From NCBI GenBank assembly GCA_016617855.1, contig JAECUM010012927.1, positions 29,771 to 93,770 on the forward strand: 64,000 nt of DNA, read 5' to 3'. This DNA is from Megalonaias nervosa (lineage: Eukaryota > Mollusca > Bivalvia > Unionida > Unionidae). A model generated the notes under the pieces. That model saw only the letters and a list, made by a program, of their open reading frames with translations, was not told where the DNA came from and made no database searches. The stretch's first letter is position 1. The number at the start of each line of letters is the position of its first letter. Shown here in pieces: positions 31,055 to 49,190 of this stretch. The translations under genes and the position numbers were made by a program.

Positions 31055-31177
31055 CTGCGATATACAGTATACATAGCACGGATGCTAAGATCTCTTTTGT
31101 ATGTAATGGTCACTTTTACGGAATTTCTGTCCAATAGCACCACGGATATGTCCTTCTCGGGCTCCACAAGATGGGGG
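31055..31177 (-). CDS. Internal host exon
   Basis: The minus-strand acceptor TTTTCCCATTTCAG and donor CGCAG|GTCAGT bound 123 nt. One frame is open throughout: HLVEPEKDISVVLLDRNSVK and VTITYKRDLSIRAMYTVYR. The alternating hydrophobic pattern suggests beta strands of an extracellular domain. The split phase is one base at the start and two at the end. The gene is not recognised. Confidence 0.6.

Positions 31178-37278
<6,101 letters not shown>

Positions 37279-37360
<82 letters not shown>
37279..37360. repeat. (TA)n microsatellite
   Basis: Pure AT run of about 80 bases. Confidence 0.95.
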
Positions 37361-37362
<2 letters not shown>

Positions 37363-38785
37363 ATATGGTTGACCAGAGTGTAAGCAGTTATTGTAGAGTA
37401 CAATAAACTTTACGGTGAAGTACGGACATCTAGAAGGCCTACACACTGTTGTACCAATATTGAAAATTAGCTTCGTACATAAATTACTTTTTACTTGAGA
37501 TTTTTCTTTGTTGCTTGCTCAGCCTTACTAGACACGGTGTAGACGAAATACTTGCTTGTGACACATAGTTGCTCACGTACAATATAGTCCATATGGCATA
37601 AAATTATTGATAACACTTCCTGGTTTTGTGTCTTGTATATACTATTTCTTAAACATTTAGAAATGAAAGAAATGAAATTAAAACGATTATTTTCATGACA
37701 TTAAAGTAAAGTGCCAAGGTCATTATAAAAATACGGTTGATATGATCAGAATTACAGACAACCTATCCCTAACACTGACATTAAACACTGATAAATATAC
37801 GGTAAAATAAATTTACTCATCACCGCTTGACATTGACGAAGCCCAGCATTGCCACACGCTCACGGTTTATAGTGTCAATTTAAAGTTCATTTTTCAGGCA
37901 TGTTTTTAATTGTTAGCATTAGTATGGATATGGAATGGTAAATAGAACGTTCTTCTTATAGAAAACGAATTCGCTTGCAATGATTCCTATCGAAAATGAA
38001 GGGAAGAATAATACTTACTCTCTAAACTGTAAATATTTCAGGATGCGTCGATATTAAGTATGTTCTGTAGTATCGCCGTTTTCCGCATTATTATCGTATT
38101 CAAGGCTAAATATTTTACTTATATTAAAAATATGCAACAAATTATCAAAGACTTTGTTCATCTACACTATTTATTAAATGCGCAAAAATGCATACCAACT
38201 GTAATGATGTCAAGGAAATTAATACAGAATTTCGCTCCGTAAGTGGTGTTTCGAGGATATCGTAAGAGAAAATATATATCAGAGGTTTGTCTTTTCTTTT
38301 CTCTCTGTGTGTGTGTGTGGTTGGGTGTAAGAATACAATCAAATAAATACAGACAATAATCATTGACTTATAACCAAACAACGTCTGGGTAAAAATAGCT
38401 ACTATCTCTATGACAACTTCATCGTTACGTTTGCTACAATATATCAGCTCAAAATTAACAACAACAATAACAAAAACAAACACTACTACTACAAGGACAA
38501 GAAAAAGAACAACAACTTCTACATGTTCTACTGCTGCTACTTCAACTGTTACCGATAAATTGAATTACCATCATGATCGTGTTTATCGTCGCCATCAATG
38601 TCATGATCAGCATGATCACCGTCATTTTTAGAATCTATATTATCGTAATCATTTTCATTATCCTTGCATTTAGAAACCACCCTTTATTCTAAAACCACAG
38701 AAAGAAGGAGACCCGAAAACATTTAAATGTGCAATTACAAAATGATACACTATAGACAAAAGGACAAATACCATGTGGTACTTAC

Positions 38786-38835
38786 GTTCATTTAGCTGTG
38801 TTTGAGATATTCGATACAGGAGATCTCCATCTGGA
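38786..38835 (-). CDS. Possible small host exon
   Basis: Minus strand: acceptor AACCAACAG, 50 nt, donor AAC|GTAAGT. The one open frame reads PDGDLLYRISQTQLNE. Good donor, plausible peptide, but short. Confidence 0.4.
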
Positions 38836-39088
38836 CTGTTGGTTAATACAAAATCAAAACTTAAAGCTATAGTATAAAGAAAAATTATTGAGATATACAT
38901 TCCCTTGTTTGATCTGTTCTTTAGCTAGCTATGTAACACGGCCTGCACAAGTATTATGAAAATTTCTATAAGTTTTCCTAGACCAATAGGAAACGTAGCT
39001 ATTATTTGAAGTAGCACATGATATTGACAGCGTGGAGACGCTTGGGCACGTAAGTTCTATACTTATTACATGAATGGTGATTGTAGAC

Positions 39089-39555
39089 CCGAGAGTTGTC
39101 GTTTTGGGTTTAATTCCAAACGCAAGACATATGCTATAGAGTTGTCGTTTTGGGTTTAACTCCAAACGCAAGACATATGCTATAGAGTTGTCGTTTTGGG
39201 TTTAACTCCAAACGCAAGACATATGCTATAGAGCTGTCGTTTTGGGTTTAACTCCAAACGCAAGACATATGCTATAGAGTTGTCGTTTTGGGTTTAACTC
39301 CAAACGCAAGACATATGCTATAGAGTTGTCGTTTTGGGTTTAATTCCAAACGCAAGACATATGCTATAGAGTTGTCGTTTTGGGTTTAATTCCAAACGCA
39401 AGACATATGCTATAGAGTTGTCGTTTTGGGTTTAATTCCAAACGCAAGACATATGCTATAGAGTTGTCGTTTTGGGTTTAATTCCAAACGCAAGACATAT
39501 GCTATAGAGTTGTCGTTTTGGGTTTAATTCCAAACGCAAGACATATGCTATAGAA
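39089..39555. repeat. 46-bp satellite, about 10 copies
   Basis: The unit contains GAGTTGTCGTTTTGGGTTTA and TTCCAAACGCAAGACATATG. Copies start at 39091 and then every 46 bp from 39139 to 39507. Copies are nearly identical, with TTTAACTCC and TTTAATTCC variants in blocks, and GAGCTG in one copy. CGTTTTGG ... CCAAACG forms a small dyad in each unit. Confidence 0.95.
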
Positions 39556-39802
39556 CAGAGGACACTGATTCAGATACACATTCTATTCCTTGTCTGCTTC
39601 TCCATATCTGTCTGTCTGTCTACCTATACCGAATATGAAACTATTTTAATACGGCCCACACAATTAGAAAGGAAATTTCTATAAATGTTCGGGGTCTGAT
39701 TATAAAACCTAAACATAGTCAGTGACGCATTTTATTAACAATGTGACCGTGCTTGAGGACGAAAATTCAATTTGTATGTACATGAATGCTAGTGATCGAC
39801 CC

Positions 39803-39805
<3 letters not shown>

Positions 39806-39851
<46 letters not shown>
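39806..39851. repeat. (AG)n microsatellite
   Basis: About 46 bases of GA. Confidence 0.95.
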
Positions 39852-39854
<3 letters not shown>

Positions 39855-39984
39855 TATAAATTAGCTATTCAGTGTATTGAATATTAGTATATTTCTTTCG
39901 TGTAAATTGATTTGCGTGATAAAATATATTGGTACCAGCTTAATAGTATGTTTATGGCATCTTTAACTCACTGCAAATTATGAT

Positions 39985-40160
39985 TTTGTGTATACTGGAT
40001 GCTGTGCATATGTATATTGGGTGCTGTTTATACTGGATGCTGTGTATACTGGATGCCCTGTATACTGGTTGTTTTGTATACTGGATGCTTTGTATACTGG
40101 ATGTTGTGTATACTGGATGCTGTATGTACTGGATTTTGTGTATACTGGATGTTGTGGCAC
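39985..40160. repeat. 18-bp minisatellite
   Basis: About ten degenerate copies of TGTATACTGGATGCTGTG. The period is a multiple of three, which keeps chance reading frames open in this stretch. Confidence 0.9.
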
Positions 40161-40186
40161 TAATACGATAAAGAAAAAAGTTTAGA

Positions 40187-40220
40187 CATATTTAAGCATC
40201 TGACTTGATGCTTAAATATG
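40187..40220. repeat. Perfect 14-bp hairpin
   Basis: CATATTTAAGCATC, loop TGACTT, GATGCTTAAATATG. It lies just after the 18-bp minisatellite. Confidence 0.85.
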
Positions 40221-41482
40221 CCTACTGTCGTCAAAAACCTCCTGCTTCTTTCGAGACAGAGATTCAGTTTCCTTAGACAACGGTTCAGGTGGGGTTTTAT
40301 TGCATAAGGTGATTACGAAGATAATCAATAAAATTACTCATCAATTAAGCGTTTTCGTGTTGGACATTTATAGGACTCGGGCCAATACGACACACCTTGG
40401 ACTATTAATTGGGCTAATACGAAAATACAGATTTAAAACATAATTATTGTTCATGGATAAAATACAATAAGTATTACTTTACAATACGTCAAACTTCCAA
40501 ACTTCCTGGGCACTGGAAAAAGCTAGTTATGGTGCTACTTATACACTCAGGGAAGTTTACCCGAAATATCCGGCTTCCTACACGCTCATTTGTAGCCAAC
40601 TGTATTTATCAGCGACAAATACAAAAAAATAAATGAAAAAAAAAATAATAAAAAATTGTAGGTTTAAGTAACTGTGAAACACTTCACACTGCCTATTCAG
40701 AGAGTCTTTGCTGTCAAATATTTAAGTGTTGTTATAGAAATATATATCATGTTTGCCATGTGAAACACTGAGCTAGAGTGTAATATTTTTGTATATCGTT
40801 AAATACATGTTCAATACTTGAGTCAATCGGACTGTTTAATGTTGGTGCAGTGTAAGGGTACTGGACTGAGTACTTGTTTAAATCTAAAGTCCATTATTTA
40901 AGTTTAACAAATTAATATGATATTATTTGGTCTTATGGCTATACAGTAAGTTTCTGCTTGTTTTCCTCATTTCCATCTAGTTATGGTAAATTTATCGATG
41001 CAGCCGTTTCATTTCATGCTCAGAAATGTCATTTTATTGTTGTAGACTTTATACATTGTCTTTGGTATTTTTGTACTTCTATTTTTATTTCTTTTATCAT
41101 TTTTGGAGGGAAGGTATGGTGCAGTTGTACTATTGTACAACAAGGTGTGAATCATATACATGCATTCTCCGTTATTGGACTTCGTCCGTAACATACAATG
41201 TTGATCGTTCCAGTCATTCGGGTACATTAATTATTACTGCTAGATGTCATGTGAATGTTCTGCATACCTTTTATATTTTAAAACTATCTCTATACCTATT
41301 CACTGTGACAGTAACTTTGGTTTTAATTTATTCCTTAGGTGGGAGAACTTTTTGTGTATAAATTCATTTTGGATACAATTATGGATGTAATTCTCCGTTA
41401 TATCTCACAATTTTGAAACTGTTCCATCTCGTTAAAGGTTGGTAGCGAATCCATGGAAGATGATCACCATTCATGAAGACCG

Positions 41483-41652
41483 TTGTCTCGAATTGATGAG
41501 CGGAAAGTGACTGCTGTGAAGGAAGCAATTGAAGAAGATGGCCAGTACACAATGGAGGATATTTTTATTATCAAGAATATTAATTCGTCGGATGTGTTTA
41601 ATATGTGCAAGAATCTTTTAAAATTCAGAAAATTGTATGCAAGATGGGTCCC

Positions 41653-41731
<79 letters not shown>

Positions 41732-41835
41732 CAATTGGGTAGAGACGTTTTAATGCGGTTGTGACATGTGATGAAAATTGATTTACTTTCTTGAGCCCGA
41801 CTCTGGGGTAATATAAAAATCACTCTTATCATGCA
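41483..41835 (+). pseudogene. Mariner-type transposase relic 1
   Basis: The frame reads RIDERKVTAVKEAIEEDGQY ... KNLLKFRKLYARWVP, matching the helix-turn-helix region that ends in the conserved (S/C)ARWVP motif of mariner transposases. A (TA)n run interrupts it at 41655-41728. Beyond that, VVTCDEN and FTFLSPT in another frame match the first catalytic Asp block. Truncated and stop-laden. Confidence 0.65.
41655..41728. repeat. (TA)n microsatellite inside the mariner relic
   Basis: About 74 bases of TA starting directly after the WVP codons. Confidence 0.95.
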
Positions 41836-42239
41836 GAATGTATAGTACAACTACATTTAATATGAAAAAATTGCCTCATTCAATTCCATCGCAAACTACT
41901 TTAACTAAATGGTTAACCCTGAAACATACGTATTCGAAGTTATCTGTATTCAAATTTTGACCAAGAATAACTGTATATGCGCATTGTCCTTTAATCAATG
42001 TTTTTGATTTAGACACATTTTATGTCTTCCAACAAACAAGATGTCTACTGCCCGTTAGAAAATCTTTTTAATTTGAACAAAGTTGATGTATTCATGTATT
42101 TCATGGATCCATTTTGTGTCAACAACATATAAACAAGTTTGAACTAATACTTTGACGCTTCACCATGTCCCTCACATCCCAGGCCATGACCCAGGTAAAG
42201 CAATCTGCTGGATAAGTGAGATTCCAGCTGTCATATCCT

Positions 42240-42470
42240 ATAATGTTACGTGGTTTTATCGTTTTAAAGATAATCAACGGAAAACACTTGATGAGCGGGA
42301 AGCTGCTGCTGTGACTCGGACAGTGATGAGGATGCACACACAATAGAATGTATTTATTTATCAGGGATATTAATTCGCCAGTTGCGTGTGATATATTGAA
42401 GAATCTATCGAAGCTCGAAAGGTTTGTACAAGATTGGTCCCGAATTTGTTGACGGCTTTTCAAAAACAGA
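42240..42470 (+). pseudogene. Mariner-type transposase relic 2
   Basis: Related to relic 1: CTTGATGAGCGGGAAGCTGC parallels GATGAGCGGAAAGTGACTGC, GATATTAATTCGCCAG parallels AATATTAATTCGTCGG, and ACAAGATTGGTCCCGAATTT parallels the WVP end. More decayed than relic 1. Confidence 0.5.
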
Positions 42471-45400
42471 CTGGGGTTGAATTGCTATATAACTACTAGC
42501 TGAATATGAAAAGAATGAAGAGATACGTTTGAATGAGAACGATGCCGACGATGAAAAATATGTTTAGTCTTTTTTAACTCAATTCAGAAGAAAATTAAAA
42601 TGTTTCGATCTGAGAAACCGAGCAGAGACCATTAAACACTAGACGCAGTCGGATTGTCAAGAGACTTTTATGAAAAGTCGTAATAAAACCATTTCATATA
42701 TGTAGTTTATGTGGACTGCAGTTCTTCTGTCCACTAATTCACACTAAGTTCACATTAGATCTGTTGGCGGCACATTTTCGTAACACATGTTTTGAAACAG
42801 ATGCTTGCTGCCACGTATTGTTGTTTCTTACTTTTTACTGGGATCTAGATCAGCTTTTGCAATCGTTGTTTTCATGATTTCTGATACCTTTTTCTCCCCA
42901 TTGCTATGTTCAGTGAACCATTTCTCTGTTCTAGGATCTTCTACTGATATATATCTTGTTGCTATGTAGAAAGGATCATCATCTTCTGAGCATAGAGTAA
43001 GATCTTAGCTACAGGCTCTCAGTCATAACCAGTTGCTAATATCTTTGGTGTCACCTCTGACGTTTTCATTAGTTTGGGCTTTCGTTTGCCGCTCTAGAAG
43101 TTCCAAATATTCGGCCCCATCCATTTCAACATGTGTTCCTTCACATCCCGTCGGCCAAAAGATAAATATGTTACAGCACCACATTGTTTTAATTCGAAAG
43201 TCGGCAGATTTGCCTCCTAATAGACCATTTTCATAAAGGTTGTTAATATCTTATTCTTATATTGGTTCAGATATATTTTTGCGATTATTGGTACCTTCCT
43301 TTTTCAAATATTTTACCTTAGCTTTTAGAAACTCTTTGTCATGAGAATGCATTATGTTGTGGTCGTACTTTTGCCTTTTGCCATGAAAATTTATTATGCT
43401 GTGTCTGTACTTTTGGCTTTTGTCATGAATATTAAATTTGATGTGGCATTATTTTTGCCTTTTGCCATGAAAAATTCATTATGCTATGGCCGTGCTTTTG
43501 CCTTCTATTATGAAATCCATTATGTTGTGGACGTACTTTTGTCTTCTGTCATGAGAACTCAATATTTCTGGCCGTACTTGTACCTTTTAAATTTTTTTGC
43601 TTACACTTTTGCTGCTTAGTTTTAAGGTGGTATGCTGAAACTCCTGACCGTCTGCTTTAAAAGTGACAGGAAGAAATTTAACATCAAAGTATCAATATCA
43701 TTGGATGGGGTCATTTTGTGGATACCTCGGATATCGAATTTCCTTTTCTGACATTATCCAATTTTGTTTACAATCCTCGAAGTTTCTCTGGCAGATTTAC
43801 TGAAGTATCCTTGCTGTAGATGAACTGAGGCATATCATCAACTTCTATTTGCATGTGCAAAAATAGCTGATGAAAAACAAAGATATGGCACCTGGAAAAC
43901 TTATTCTGTAAGCCACATCGTTTCTTAATATTAAAATTTACATACATATACATATAAAATGCCTGAATACAAATAAATCAGGCAGGTTTCATTAGAATTG
44001 GTCCATGATTCTGTAATGTCTATTATTCATGTCTGCAATCGGTTAAAATTTATTAGTAGATGAACCTACCTGAAAGCTAACTTTAAATATATTTAACTTT
44101 GAAAATAAGAACATAAAAATTAAAAGTTTGTTAGCTTTTTACGACAACAATGAATCGAAATCGCTTTTATATGCTTTGACAGCACATGTTCGGGACCAAT
44201 CTTTGTTGATCATAATTTTATAAACGAAACTAATTGTTAGTTTCCAAAAGTTAGCAATGTACATGAAGCATCGTGTCCAAAGATTAGTTAATCACTGTAA
44301 GTATACTAAATATGAGTTTGTAGCTGTAAACGTGGCATTCGTTTTGGACTTACATACTAGGACATCGACTGAAAGACACTTTACACATCTTAATATTGTC
44401 AATTCGAATTGATCGTAGCATCGACTGGCTTTGATATGTATAAAACCCAAAGACCGTGGATCACGAAGGAATGACTAACATAGTGTGTTTGATATACAGC
44501 ACGTTTTTAAATTCCCCAAATGAGACGGTTCTGTACAAGAGACAACTGCATCTGATAAACACTTCTTAAAATCTGCAATTGCTATACACCTTCCAGTTGA
44601 ACAGTTCTTTGTGTCACTAAACGCATCCTCCATTAAGGTTTTAATTATACATGTGCTTGACACAGGAAAAACTAAGTTTGTTAAAGACGACAGTACAAAC
44701 ACTTCCAGATACCTTTATTACTATGAATAAACTTTTTAGTTTTCAGTTCAGATGACAATTTGACATTCACGGGTGTACAGATCAAAATTTTACTATGTTG
44801 ATTGATCAATTAGTAGAATTATTTCTTTAATTTATTGCTTAAATAACTGATTCACTTTTTATGTTTAATTACATAGTCGTATTTTTAACAACAACAACAA
44901 ATATAAAAGAATTAGAGTTCCAACAAGAAGACGAACGAAAGTGAAAATATGAAAATTGCGACTTGCTCTAGATGACATACGTAGATGAAAATCTTGAATT
45001 TAAAATTTATTTTATATACAATTTGATGACCTTAGGTAAATAATTCAAACTTTAGAAACATTATATAGACGATTGAGGAAAAAAAATCAGCCATGAACTA
45101 CTGTTTCAGGTTAAAAAAGGATCCGATCAGACAAAATTATAATTGAGTTAGCTTAGACATATTTCATGCTATTAAAATTTCCGGTGGTTTCGGGTTACAA
45201 GTTCCCACATCTATCAAACAACAACAACAACAAAACAACATTCTCCATAAAATGGTTTACAAATATATGGGTTGCGTCACAATAGGAACCATGTCAGGTA
45301 TAAGACAAGAATACATACACCGCAAGGAATACGTCAGATTATTAATAGCGAGGAATAAAGAATGTCTTGTCTTTGCTTATAATATGGCACAATAACCTCA

Positions 45401-45984
45401 GTAAAGAAATAAAATTTGAAATATCTCCTTAATTATATAAAGCATTTCAGCTCTTTAGCATAAGTTTTGAATAATTCAAACCAATATTAACCTTCCCAGT
45501 AAAATTAGACGATCCATATAACAACATATTGGTAGTCACTGCTTCATATAGAGCTGATTTAGATCGTGAATCAGTTTATATGCACATAAATATGTAATTA
45601 TATGCATTTTGTTTACGTTCATCACAAACAAACAATGGATTATCTCTAAAATAGTATGTAACCCATAATATAAATCACTACATTTGTTTCTAATTCATTT
45701 GTGCAAAACAGACAGGTTCCTGCCACCCACTCATAAATAGTTAGGCGTTTATCTTAACCTGTTTTATTTCTGAATATACATTAACCAGTTTCACCTTTTA
45801 CATACTCAAAATTTAACTCAAAATATGTGGAAAATAATTCAAAGAATTATACCGGAAAAAGAGAGAATAATCAATATTTTATCACATCTATGTACTATTA
45901 ATACGTTTGCAAATAAGTCATGTTCATGCCCCTTTTGCGCTTAGGAATGTAAAATTGGCTACATGCAGAAGTCAAAGTAGGTGA
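42471..45984. other. Region without a supportable gene
   Basis: A degenerate tandem repeat of about 54 bp lies at 43335-43590 (ATGAGAATGCATTATGTTGTGG ... CGTACTTTTGCCTT, about five copies); the open frame in it is an effect of the period. Nothing else recognised. Confidence 0.5.
43335..43590. repeat. Degenerate ~54-bp tandem repeat
   Basis: Five units with TTATG-TGTGG-CGTACTTTTGCCTT followed by TGCCATGA. Imperfect, clearly periodic. Confidence 0.75.
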
Positions 45985-46100
45985 GTAGTTGGAGTGGGGG
46001 ACTCGCGACTGAAAGGATGTAGGTTGGAATCCTACCATTGCATCAGCTATCGTCGACACCGTGGCGCGTCCTTGAGCGAGGCATTTTACCTTTTACGTTT
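45985..46100 (+). repeat. Probable tRNA-derived SINE fragment
   Basis: Contains a tRNA-like head, with the B-box-like GGTTGGAATCC at about 46022-46032 and an acceptor-like end, followed by CCTTGAGCGAGGCATTTTACC, a tail common to several SINE families. Polymerase III A-box resemblance upstream is weak. Confidence 0.5.
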
Positions 46101-46932
46101 TCCCTTGGTACTAAATAACCTAAATGTGTTGTTGAACCATAAAGCATCAAACCAAATTCATCAAATTACATTTACCGTATATATTTCGATATTACCACGT
46201 GCTGGGTTATGCCATGTAGTATATATTCATTATCAAGTGCTTGTGAACATTAATACTCTATTTTAATCGATAAAAATCAGAAACACAAGAACACACATAC
46301 ACTTACACATATATATCGTCACAAATGTTGTTTTTGCTCTTCACTGTAGAGAAACTTTTCTTTAAAGATACTTCAGTTGTACACTGGGCAAATATCTACA
46401 AAGCATCTATGAATTATCTACAAAAATAAATGCCTCGCTTGTGGCTAGCAGTGATGTAGTGACGCTGTGTAATTTATCATACTACTTATGCAGATCATTT
46501 GCTAGGAGAAAGGCTCTTTTATATCCATCGGAATAAAATCACGTGAAAATGGTACTATTCGGAAATAAGTGTAGAAATAAGGGAAGAATTAAATCAAGAT
46601 TTAATATTTCACCTGTATTAAAGAAAATGGGGCGTTCCTATTGCGCATACCATAAACAGAACTTTATATTATGGACCGGAGGCTTATATTAATGAAATAA
46701 AGTGATTTTTTAAATCTACAAAATATCTATCTACAGACTAAAGTTATATGCATTGATATAGGCATATCTCACAATGATCACGTGTTATTCTTACCTTATG
46801 TGTACAAAACAAAATATGTATGAATAGAAAACAATACAAGATTTACAATAGAACATCTCCTCCCATATAAAATCAAAATATGTTTTCTTCAGCAGGGCTT
46901 GAGAGACCCATTTTAATGGCAGTTGTAGTTGG

Positions 46933-47424
46933 GCCAACTGCATCTTCGCTAGCCAAGGTTCCGATAACCCTATCTACACCTTGGCATATCGAGTAGATAT
47001 TTCTGAGCTTCAGGCCACCGCATCCAATCAAAATCAAGTCGTTCAAATCTGAACACTGTTCCTACGTGATCGAGACAAGGGAAGCACACAACTTGAATGG
47101 ACTGATAAATAAGTACTTTTCCAGTGCAGGTCCGTGTTTGCACATATACCTTTCACTTAAATAGACATGTAATGGCTTCCCTCTGGTACAAAGTCATACT
47201 TTGGATGTTAAACTTACAAAGTATCCTTGATAGGTCAATTGCCACCATCGTTTTCGGCCTATGTACAATGCATCACGCTATTGGTTAGTTGGAATTAGAT
47301 ACTAACGGAGGCAACACATGAAATCCAATAGATGTCGCTAGGATAAAGCACCAATATAGCTGTTCGATCTGCCAAGGTGTAGATAGGGTTATCGGAACCT
47401 TGGCTAGCGAAGATGAGCCAACTG
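46933..47424. mobile_element. MITE-like element with 46-bp inverted repeats
   Basis: 46941-46986 (CATCTTCGCTAGCCAAGG ... CACCTTGGCA) is the exact reverse complement of 47370-47415. The unit is flanked by the direct repeat GCCAACTG at 46933-46940 and 47417-47424 (one extra base on the right). An 8-bp duplication would suit a hAT-type non-autonomous element. The interior has no ORF. Confidence 0.7.
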
Positions 47425-47711
47425 GAGCACAGAAGCGGTGCTCTCATACATTTTTGCCGACAAAAATATTTACATAGACGACAACTACAGAGGTCATGAT
47501 ACAATTATAGATAACATAAAAAATAACTAAATGCTTGCTAAGGGTCCTGAGACTGGACAGCATGATTAACATCGGTGAAGAGATTATAACAAAGTGTTCT
47601 CACTCTAAATTATGCATATTGTATTGCCGTTGTGGTTAGAAAACAACGTGTCTGAGATTCAACTTCTCTTCTCCTCTATATACAGTCTAAATATACCTGT
47701 AGGCAATCTCA

Positions 47712-47978
47712 TCACTCTTTTAATACTAAAACGCCTATGAATATTCCCAACAGAATCCAGTGCAGACTGAAAGCTCGGCCCACCTCGCCTCCTGAGGAAT
47801 GTCGGATTGTGGATGGGGTGGAGTGCTGGGCTGGCATACCCGTATTATTTAATGGAGTGGTATCGTATAACAAGATTTTCCAGTCGTATTTGTCATAGTA
47901 TCCCACCCATGTGTATTCTCCTTCCGTTTCGTTATGGGACTGTGACGGTACTACGTCGGCCTCCAATACGGCATAGCC
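47712..47978 (-). CDS. Probable last exon of a BPI/LBP-fold gene
   Basis: Minus strand, acceptor CAAACCAG, then 88 codons to a TGA. It opens GYAVLEADVVPSQ, which fits the last beta strand of BPI/LBP C-terminal domains (a small residue, hydrophobic, then D-V). After that come HNETEGEYTWVGYYDKYDW with an N-glycosylation site, a Ser/Thr-rich stretch and a hydrophobic C-terminus (HWILLGIFIGVLVLKE) that could be a membrane or GPI anchor signal. BPI-fold proteins bind lipids such as bacterial lipopolysaccharide outside cells. Upstream exons with matching features lie at 53544-56343 on the same strand. Confidence 0.5.
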   Translation of the reverse strand, partial: GYAVLEADVVPSQSHNETEGEYTWVGYYDKYDWKILLYDTTPLNNTGMPAQHSTPSTIRHSSGGEVGRAFSLHWILLGIFIGVLVLKE

Positions 47979-48489
47979 CTGGTTTGAACACATTTGATTA
48001 GTTCAAATTGATCACAATGGTTAGACAGAAAGGTTTTACCAACTTATTGTTGCCCTTTCTTAAACATACATGAGAAACAAACACAAAACACAGCGGCAAA
48101 TTTCATCAAGATCAAGATCGATCGATCGATCGAGAGATTGGTTGCTTGCGGATATTGTTGTTGGACTTTTTTGTCAATTGAATAGTTAAAATCTTTCATG
48201 CAGTTTGGAAAACGTTATAATTTTGATAAAATCGTATATTTTCACTGTCATTTATATATGAATGCAAGGTTTTACGCTGAAGAAAAGAAAATAATTACTG
48301 GTTTTGAATAGTGCCAGATATTCAAAGTCATGATGGTAAATAGACTACATTCACTCAAAATTAAGCTCTGGTATTAAAGATGGTTGATAAACAAATCGAA
48401 GTTTAAACTGCCATCTTTTCTTGCAAGCTTACATTAATAGTAAAACATTTTCGTTGACTGATTACGAAAAATATTGGAGGTGGTTGTGG

Positions 48490-48830
48490 CTTTCAGTTAA
48501 TTTGATATATAGAACTTGTTATATCATCAATAGCCTTGATATAGTTTGACAAATTGCTGTATCATAAATAAGTTAGTATAGTTTGATAAATTATTATATC
48601 ATTAATAACATGCTTTGACACATTGCTATGTCATCAATGGCTTTAGTATATTTTGACAAATTGCTATATCATTAATAGCGTTGCTATATTTGACAAATTG
48701 CTATACCGCCAGCAACGTTGGTATAGTTTGACAGATTGCTATATCATTAACAGCGTTCCTAAAGTTTGAAAAATTGCTACATAGTTTATAGTGTTGGTAT
48801 AATTTGACAAATTGCCCCCAAGTAATTTGG
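48490..48830. repeat. Degenerate ~45-bp tandem repeat
   Basis: About eight copies built on TTTGACAAATTGCTATATCA plus TTAATAGCGTTGGTATAG. Strongly diverged. Confidence 0.75.
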
Positions 48831-49099
48831 CACATAGGAAAGAGGAGTTTTGGTAACTTGTAATCAACATATTGGTTAAACAAAGTAAGGTTAATTCTTA
48901 AGTCATGTCGAATATTTGGGCCATCACTTGAAAGCAAATAACTGTGTGAAAATGTCTGGTGAAAAACCATTAACTATCTTAAAAATAATTAATCAATTTA
49001 AATTCAGTTCGCCGCGGTGACAATAGGAACTAATCAACTATTGAATATAAATGCTACAGTTTCACAATTCTAGCTGAGCATTCGTTCACCAAGCCTCTG

Positions 49100-49190
49100 T
49101 ATCAGACCATGTCAAATGGATTTGGTATGTCACAAAATACCACTATCAGACCATGTCAAATGGATTTGGTATGTCACAAAATACCACGCT
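49100..49190. repeat. Tandem duplication of ~44 bp
   Basis: ATCAGACCATGTCAAATGGA ... CACAAAATACCAC occurs twice in direct succession. A second local duplication (GCAGACAGTGATCTCTTTC ... CTCCCATTTCA) lies at about 49884-50000, and three 21-bp units at 50229-50292. Confidence 0.85.

Noticed and set aside
39978..40185. Cys/Tyr/Trp-rich frames on both strands
   Set aside because: They come from the 18-bp minisatellite.
43341..43619. Tandem-repeat protein of about 18-residue units
   Set aside because: The 54-bp period keeps frames open by chance; there are no splice sites or promoter.
44475..44702. Minus-strand 75-codon frame with several Cys
   Set aside because: No motif, no splice sites of quality, no homologous copy in the window.
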